A DNA stretch of 64,000 nucleotides. It comes from an uncultured Candidatus Melainabacteria bacterium. GTDB taxonomy: Bacteria; Cyanobacteriota; Vampirovibrionia; Gastranaerophilales; Gastranaerophilaceae. The stretch lies in the NCBI GenBank assembly GCA_934757245.1, contig CAKVLH010000004.1, positions 70,836 to 134,835 of the forward strand. Direction: 5' to 3'. Positions 59,665-64,000 of the stretch are shown here, piece after piece. The position numbers were made by a program, and so were the translations under genes. The notes beneath the pieces were generated by a model. It had not been told where the DNA came from. It searched no databases and saw nothing but the letters and a program-made list of their open reading frames with translations. Positions within the stretch are counted from its first letter, which is position 1. Each line of letters opens with the position of its first letter.

Positions 59665-59955
59665 ATGTTATTCACAACAGAAACAATTTCAAACAAAGAA
59701 ATCGAATCAATCAACAACTTCTTCGAACAATTTGATTCTGAAGTTGAAACTGTTTCAGTTGAAGAAAGCGAAAAAGAAACAACTGTTTCTAAGTACATCA
59801 ACTCTCTTGTTACCTCTTGCTACACAAAATCTGTTAATGACATCGCTAACACACAAGTTGGTAACAGAGTTGTTAGAAAAAGAAACCTTCAACAAGTTAT
59901 GAGAGAATCTTTCTTCTACGGCGCTAACAGATTTGGGAATAACTTTATTGCTTAA
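59665..59955 (+). CDS. Small protein of unknown function (96 aa)
   Basis: Not recognised. The first half is acidic (EQFDSEVETVSVEESEKE), the second basic and Asn-rich (VGNRVVRKRNLQQVMRESFFYGANRFGNN). No signal or membrane segment. AAGGAGAG lies before the ATG and a shared module copy drives it. It is flanked by inverted purine-rich blocks (AATAAGGTAATAAG type) and a terminator lies at 60145. Confidence 0.72.
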   Translation: MLFTTETISNKEIESINNFFEQFDSEVETVSVEESEKETTVSKYINSLVTSCYTKSVNDIANTQVGNRVVRKRNLQQVMRESFFYGANRFGNNFIA

Positions 59956-60095
59956 GGTAATAAGGCAATAAGGTAATAAGGTAATAAGAGATTTTAGACA
60001 ATTTTTAAAGAAAATTGCGACTAATAAACAAATATAATATCTAAAAATATTAAAACCACTTATTCCCCTATTACCTTATTACCTTAATCCCTTCA
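59956..60095. repeat. Inverted GGTAATAAG / CTTATTACC blocks
   Basis: AAGGTAATAAGGCAATAAGG... at 59956-59990 and its complement-like CTTATTCCCCTATTACCTTATTACC at 60060-60084 (and a further complement at 59493-59531) can pair. They flank the 96-residue gene. Each block is itself a short tandem array. Confidence 0.65.
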
Positions 60096-60144
60096 AAAAA
60101 AACATAACACTCTCTTATAAATCTTACATCTTACAAAAATTTTC

Positions 60145-60167
60145 AGCCCCATTTGGGGCTTTTTTTT
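60145..60167 (+). terminator. Terminator
   Basis: AGCCCC-ATTT-GGGGCT with a T8 tail, probably ending the 96-residue transcript. Confidence 0.88.
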
Positions 60168-60169
60168 GT

Positions 60170-60443
60170 GCTACGCACGTAGACCTTTTGTCGGTTGACA
60201 ATTGTTAGACTACTAAATTTAAGTAAAACGCCTTGTCAACCTCAATTGTCGAAACTACAAGCTTGACGTGTTCTCTAAAGGCTACGCACGTAAACATTTG
60301 GTCGGTTGACAATTCTTAGACTACTAAATTCAAGTAAAACGCCATGTCAACCTCATTCGTCAAAACTACAAGTTTGGCGTATTTTCTAAAAGCTACGCAC
60401 GTAAACATTTAGTCGGTTGATAATTCTTAGACTACTAAATTCA
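60170..60443. repeat. 111-bp tandem repeat, 2.5 copies
   Basis: Units start GCTACGCACGTA at 60170, 60281 and 60392, exactly 111 bp apart. Each holds TCGGTTGACAATT ... AACGCCnTGTCAACCTCA, an internal inverted repeat (GTTGACA / TGTCAAC). The third copy is cut by a GTTGGG palindrome at 60445. No open frame. Confidence 0.88.
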
Positions 60444-60444
60444 A

Positions 60445-60467
60445 GTAGGTTGGGGTTTCACCCCAAC
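60445..60467. repeat. GTTGGG-family palindrome
   Basis: GTAGGTTGGGG-TTTCA-CCCCAAC, identical to 40069-40091, interrupting the 111-bp array. Confidence 0.8.
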
Positions 60468-60479
60468 AAAAACAATTCC

Positions 60480-61226
60480 TTACTTCGCGCAATTCATCAT
60501 TCTTAATTTCAAAACTCTTGAATCAAATATTTGATTAAAATTCTCTGGCAGACCTAAGAATTTTTTATCTTCTGCACTCACATTTTTTAGAAAATTTTTC
60601 ATCGCACCTATGTACTTATTTGTAAAATTAGTTTCTTCTTTAAAAAACATATGGCTTAAAGTTGGTGGCGTTACAGGTTCTTTTGGATTCAACAAATAAT
60701 TCATTGTTACTGCTAAATCAGTTCTATGCAAGCCCAATAAACAAGCCATATAATATTTACCCCTATTCATTTTTTCAAAAAACTTTGGTAATTTTTCTAT
60801 AAATTCATGGTTCTGTTTAGCTCGTTCTTCACTAGAAAGCTTGGTTGCAAGCGGAGCGTTAAATATTGGCATATTGAGCTTTAATTTAAAATTCATATAC
60901 TCTAAGCCGGTTTCTACACAATCTTTTGCGTACTTTGAATCTTTACCGCCTTCCGCTCGTAAATCTATAATCGTATCAATTCCGCACTTTTTCAGCTCTT
61001 GCAAAATTGATGTTTTCTGTTTGGCTAAAGTAACTCCTCTAACAGAATTAGAATCTATCAGACGAAAATGAGAAATGCCAAGATCTTTTAGACGCGCAAT
61101 ATCCAATGAATCAGTGCTTCTTACAAATTCATCTTTTTGAATATTTTGGCTAACTTTATTCGAATTTACCGCCCTAAAGTTTAAAGCGTTGATTTTAAAA
61201 TTATTATTTATAGGTAGGATTTTCAT
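60480..61226 (-). CDS. Protein with tyrosine/dual-specificity phosphatase motifs
   Basis: 248 residues. The P-loop CX5R is YMACLLGLHRTD (Cys162, Arg168, Thr169). IDTIIDLRAEGG (83-94) and TLAKQKTSILQELKKCG before it follow the dual-specificity phosphatase order, and RGVTL resembles its substrate-pocket start. The first ~25 residues (MKILPINNNFKINALNFRA) look like the lead seen on lineage-specific proteins here. ATG 61226 is chosen because it begins that lead; AGCAAAAAA and TTTTAATAGTAG with a 12-nt spacer end one base before it (weak core-promoter match). Substrate unknown. Confidence 0.68.
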   Translation of the reverse strand: MKILPINNNFKINALNFRAVNSNKVSQNIQKDEFVRSTDSLDIARLKDLGISHFRLIDSNSVRGVTLAKQKTSILQELKKCGIDTIIDLRAEGGKDSKYAKDCVETGLEYMNFKLKLNMPIFNAPLATKLSSEERAKQNHEFIEKLPKFFEKMNRGKYYMACLLGLHRTDLAVTMNYLLNPKEPVTPPTLSHMFFKEETNFTNKYIGAMKNFLKNVSAEDKKFLGLPENFNQIFDSRVLKLRMMNCAK

Positions 61227-61291
61227 ACTACTATTAAAACCCCTAAAAACATTTTTTGCTAGTAAAATTTTCGAAATACACATTTAAAAAT

Positions 61292-61762
61292 TTACCTTAA
61301 AGAACGCGAATGACATATCGCAATCGCAATCGCATCAACAGTATCATCCAGCTTCGGTAAATTTTCTCTTTCGAGCGCAATTTTAACCATTTGTTCGACT
61401 TCCTTCTTCTCAGCACGCCCATAACCAGTCAAAACTTGTTTTACTACCATTGGCGTGTATCCAAAAGTCGGAATATTAAATTTTTCTAAAACGGTCAAAA
61501 TAACTCCACGTGCCTCTGCTACAGGAATAATTGTCTTTTGGTTCTTAAAAAAGAAAAGTTCCTCTACAGACGCACAATCAGGTTGATATTTTGTTACTAC
61601 TGTCGTTAAATCATTATAAATTTCTAAAAGTCTTTTAGAATCCGGCAAATTCTTATCAGTCTGAATTGAGCCTGATGTCAAAAGCTCTATATCCTCTCCA
61701 TTTACCTCAATCAACCCATACCCGACAATTGCCATGCCGGGATCTATACCTAAAATCTTCAT
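61292..61762 (-). CDS. ruvC: Holliday junction resolvase RuvC
   Basis: 156 residues, dimeric endonuclease. Catalytic acids are visible in LGIDPG, VEELFF and DTVDAIAIA; TGYGRAEKKEV is the DNA-contact segment. ATG 61762 (MKILGIDPG) is the family start. A terminator for aspS lies just upstream, so ruvC has its own promoter. Confidence 0.96.
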   Translation of the reverse strand: MKILGIDPGMAIVGYGLIEVNGEDIELLTSGSIQTDKNLPDSKRLLEIYNDLTTVVTKYQPDCASVEELFFFKNQKTIIPVAEARGVILTVLEKFNIPTFGYTPMVVKQVLTGYGRAEKKEVEQMVKIALERENLPKLDDTVDAIAIAICHSRSLR

Positions 61763-61788
61763 GCCAATAATTCTAACATACAAAAAAT

Positions 61789-61815
61789 AAGAGCGCCATA
61801 AGATTTAGCGCTCTT
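61789..61815 (-). terminator. Terminator of aspS
   Basis: AAGAGCGC / GCGCTCTT stem with an 11-nt loop and ATTTTTT on the minus strand. Confidence 0.88.
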
Positions 61816-61838
61816 AATCTTGATTTATAAAAAAACAA

Positions 61839-63614
61839 TTAATCTTTCTTAACTGTGCTCTTAATGTGCAATTCTCTCAACTGTTGCAATGAAGCTTCAC
61901 CCGGAGCATCACTCATCAAGCACTTAGCACTTGCATTCTTAGGGAATGCAATAACGTCGCGGATTGAGTCAGTTCTGCAAAGCAATGCAACCAATCTATC
62001 CAAACCGATAGCCAAGCCGGCATGTGGTGGAGTACCATATTGAAGAGCGTTAACCATAAATCCGAATTTTTCTGTTGCTTCTTCTTCAGTTAATCCTAAT
62101 GCCTTAAAGATTTTCTTTTGAACTTCAGATGAGTGGATTCTTACAGAACCACCGCCTAATTCAGTTCCGTTATAAACGATATCATAAGCGATTGATTTAA
62201 CATTACCCAAATCTCCGCTATCCAATTTATCCAAATCTTCCATGTTTGGAGAAGTGAATGGGTGGTGCATTGCCATAAATCTGCCTTCTTCGTCTGACCA
62301 TTCAAACATTGGGAAATCAACAACCCACAACAAGTTGTGTTTGTTTTCGTCAATCAAGTTCAAAGATTTTCCGAAGTGCAATCTCAATCTGCCCATAATA
62401 TCATAAACCAATTTTGGTTTATCAGCTACGAAGAAAATAATATCTCCGGCTTCAGCACCAGCTCTTTCTTGAATTTGTTTTGCTTGTTCTTCTGTAACGA
62501 ATTTCAATACAGGAGATTTTGCAGAACCGTCTTCCAAGTATATAATATTAGCTAGAGCCTTAGCGCCATAAGATACTGCAAGTTTAGTAATATCATCGAT
62601 ATCTTTTCTTGAATATTTAGCACCGCCAGGGATTCTGATACCGCGAACAATACCACCGTTTTCAAGAGTCTTTTTAACGATATCAAAGTTAGATTGTAAA
62701 ATAATATCACCAATATCAAATAATTCTAAACCAAATCTTGTATCAGGTTTATCAGAACCAAATCTATCCATTGCTTCTTGCCAAGTGATTTGAGTAAATG
62801 GAGGTTTAATTTCTACTCCGGCAGCTTTGAACGCATCAACTAACAAACCTTCAACCATTTTAATTACATCAGGTTGTTCAACAAATGACATTTCCATGTC
62901 GATTTGTGTAAATTCAGGTTGTCTGTCAGCTCTCAAGTCTTCATCTCTAAAGCATTTTGCAACTTGATAATATTTTTCAATACCACCAACCATTAATAAT
63001 TGTTTGAATATCTGTGGTGATTGAGGAAGCGCGAAGAATTTACCTTCTTGAACACGAGAAGGTACTAAATAATCTCTTGCGCCTTCCGGAGTTGTTTTAA
63101 TCAAGATAGGAGTTTCAACTTCCATAAAGTCTTGGTTGTTTAAATAATTTCTTACAGCTTGAACAATGTTGTGTCTTGTTTTCAAGTTGTGTAACATTTT
63201 TTCATTTCTGATATCCAAATATCTGTATTTAAGTCTGATATCTTCTGAAACACTTTCGTCGCCAAGAACGAATGGTAAAACTTTTGATTCAGCTAAAATC
63301 TCAACTGATTCAGGATACATTTCAACTTGGCCCGTAGGATATTTTTCGTTATAAGTTTCTTCAGGTCTTTTTGTAACTTTACCCTTAACCATGATTACAT
63401 ATTCGCTTCTAACTTTTTCAAAAACTTTATGTACATCTGGATTAACTTGTGGGTTAGCTACAAGTTGGAAAAATCCGCTTCTGTCTCTTAATTCAATAAA
63501 CAAAATACCGCCTAAATCTCTAACTGTAGAAACCCAGCCGGATAATGTAACTTCTTCGTTCAAATTGCTTAGGTTTAATTCACCGCAATTGTTTGTTTTC
63601 ATTCTGGTTTTCAA
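61839..63614 (-). CDS. aspS: Aspartyl-tRNA synthetase
   Basis: 591 residues: OB-fold anticodon domain (SGWVSTVRDLGGILFIELRD, in part), class II catalytic core with motif 2 FRDEDLRADRQPEFTQID and motif 3 GLAIGLDRLVALL, and the bacterial insertion (GAD domain) between. It charges tRNA-Asp; whether it also charges tRNA-Asn depends on gat genes not seen here. The next gene downstream is ruvC after a terminator. Confidence 0.97.
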   Translation of the reverse strand: MKTRMKTNNCGELNLSNLNEEVTLSGWVSTVRDLGGILFIELRDRSGFFQLVANPQVNPDVHKVFEKVRSEYVIMVKGKVTKRPEETYNEKYPTGQVEMYPESVEILAESKVLPFVLGDESVSEDIRLKYRYLDIRNEKMLHNLKTRHNIVQAVRNYLNNQDFMEVETPILIKTTPEGARDYLVPSRVQEGKFFALPQSPQIFKQLLMVGGIEKYYQVAKCFRDEDLRADRQPEFTQIDMEMSFVEQPDVIKMVEGLLVDAFKAAGVEIKPPFTQITWQEAMDRFGSDKPDTRFGLELFDIGDIILQSNFDIVKKTLENGGIVRGIRIPGGAKYSRKDIDDITKLAVSYGAKALANIIYLEDGSAKSPVLKFVTEEQAKQIQERAGAEAGDIIFFVADKPKLVYDIMGRLRLHFGKSLNLIDENKHNLLWVVDFPMFEWSDEEGRFMAMHHPFTSPNMEDLDKLDSGDLGNVKSIAYDIVYNGTELGGGSVRIHSSEVQKKIFKALGLTEEEATEKFGFMVNALQYGTPPHAGLAIGLDRLVALLCRTDSIRDVIAFPKNASAKCLMSDAPGEASLQQLRELHIKSTVKKD

Positions 63615-63712
63615 TTTATTAATCTCCCTATAATTCTTTATAAGTATACCTAAATCCTAACAAAAAGGGGGATGATTGTAAAGCTTACTTTTTCTCTTAC
63701 TTTTTCTGAAGA

Positions 63713-64000
63713 AAAAGTAAGCAAAAAGACTTTTCAAATATTGTCGGATGACATAAGTTTAACTACAAGACTAATTTAAACCTCCAAGTCATCCTCAATG
63801 GAGAAACTTTAAGCTTGGCGTATTCCCTCCTAGTGGGAGCTTTCTGCTTCACTTCCAAGCTGGTAGTTGTATTTAACAATTGGAAATGTGGTGTAAAAGG
63901 AGAGAGTTGTATTAAAAAGTAACAGAAAAAGTAAGCAAAAAGACTTTTCAAATATTGTCGGATGACATAAGTTTAACTACAAGACTAATTTAAACCTCCA
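63713..64000. repeat. 214-bp tandem repeat running off the window
   Basis: A block beginning AAAAAGTAAGCAAAAAGAC at about 63713 recurs at about 63927, with the GCAAAAAGAC marks 214 bp apart and the sequence identical as far as the window shows. Between them lie CCCTCC ... GGAGAG palindromes and a CACTTCCAAGCTGGTAG segment related to 55510-55580. TCTTACTTTTTCTGAAGAAAAAGTAA also forms a hairpin at its left edge (63694). No gene is seen after 63614. Confidence 0.88.

Noticed and set aside
60170..60443. CRISPR array
   Set aside because: The repeated unit is a whole 111-bp tandem with no separate spacers, and no cas genes are near.
63763..63951. 62-codon minus-strand frame at the window end
   Set aside because: It lies wholly in tandem-repeat DNA and has no ribosome site.

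Overview
The window is low-GC chromosomal DNA from a diderm bacterium that is most likely a non-photosynthetic cyanobacterial relative of the Melainabacteria/Vampirovibrionia (gut Gastranaerophilales type). Three things point there: outer-membrane genes (BamA, three Skp/OmpH-like chaperones, a KdsD-type isomerase, a GT9 heptosyltransferase, an AsmA-like giant protein) occur beside cyanobacteria-flavoured genes (an LdpA-like Fe-S protein, a HEAT/PBS-lyase-type protein, an SLH protein) and many small lineage-specific proteins. No photosynthesis gene is visible. This assignment is inference from gene content.

Layout: 1-8.5 kb carries a partial bioA, a class A PBP, a Cys-cluster protein, a GT9, an SLH protein, a GNAT and ribBA. 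8.5-11.7 kb is a rearranged riboflavin locus: a decayed ribE copy abuts ribBA, intact ribE sits 2.6 kb away next to a 12-codon ribBA remnant, and between them lie a REP-associated transposase and a kinase-fold protein. 11.8-21.4 kb has plsY, a HEAT protein, a histidine kinase, an aminotransferase, tRNA-Ser, ruvA, fragments of an integrase and an MBOAT gene, a probable structured RNA, tRNA-Ile and alr. 21.6-29.8 kb has a small protein, a 90-bp-repeat gene, an antiporter/methylase operon, rsmH-ftsL-ldpA and rpmI-rplT. 30-40 kb is an envelope-biogenesis run (TPR, lgt, skp, dehydrogenase, kdsD, CDF, bamA, skp, nucleoside phosphorylase) ending in a soluble FlhA C-domain homologue. 40-50 kb has tRNA-Gln, the AsmA-like gene, a RelB antitoxin with a broken toxin, uppS, an M14 and an M16-like peptidase, and tRNA-Leu. 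50-64 kb has a membrane-anchored Hsp20, two secreted paralogues, bioB with two chromate-transporter halves, an AbrB protein, rubrerythrin, a pilin-like protein, an active M16 with an ABC permease, a phosphatase-like protein, ruvC and aspS.

The most notable unexplained signal is regulatory. A fixed-geometry module of about 65 bp (10-bp-phased TTnACAAAA direct repeats, then GGCAATTTT, exactly 12 nt, then tACTTTATATat) occurs five times: upstream of three small proteins of unknown function and a HEAT-repeat gene, and once facing no gene. A core-only version precedes the kinase-like gene. Separately, two loci carry promoters matching the sigma-28/FliA consensus, one of them exactly, in a window that also has a membrane-free FlhA domain. 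Intergenic space is filled with several families of short palindromic and tandem repeats.
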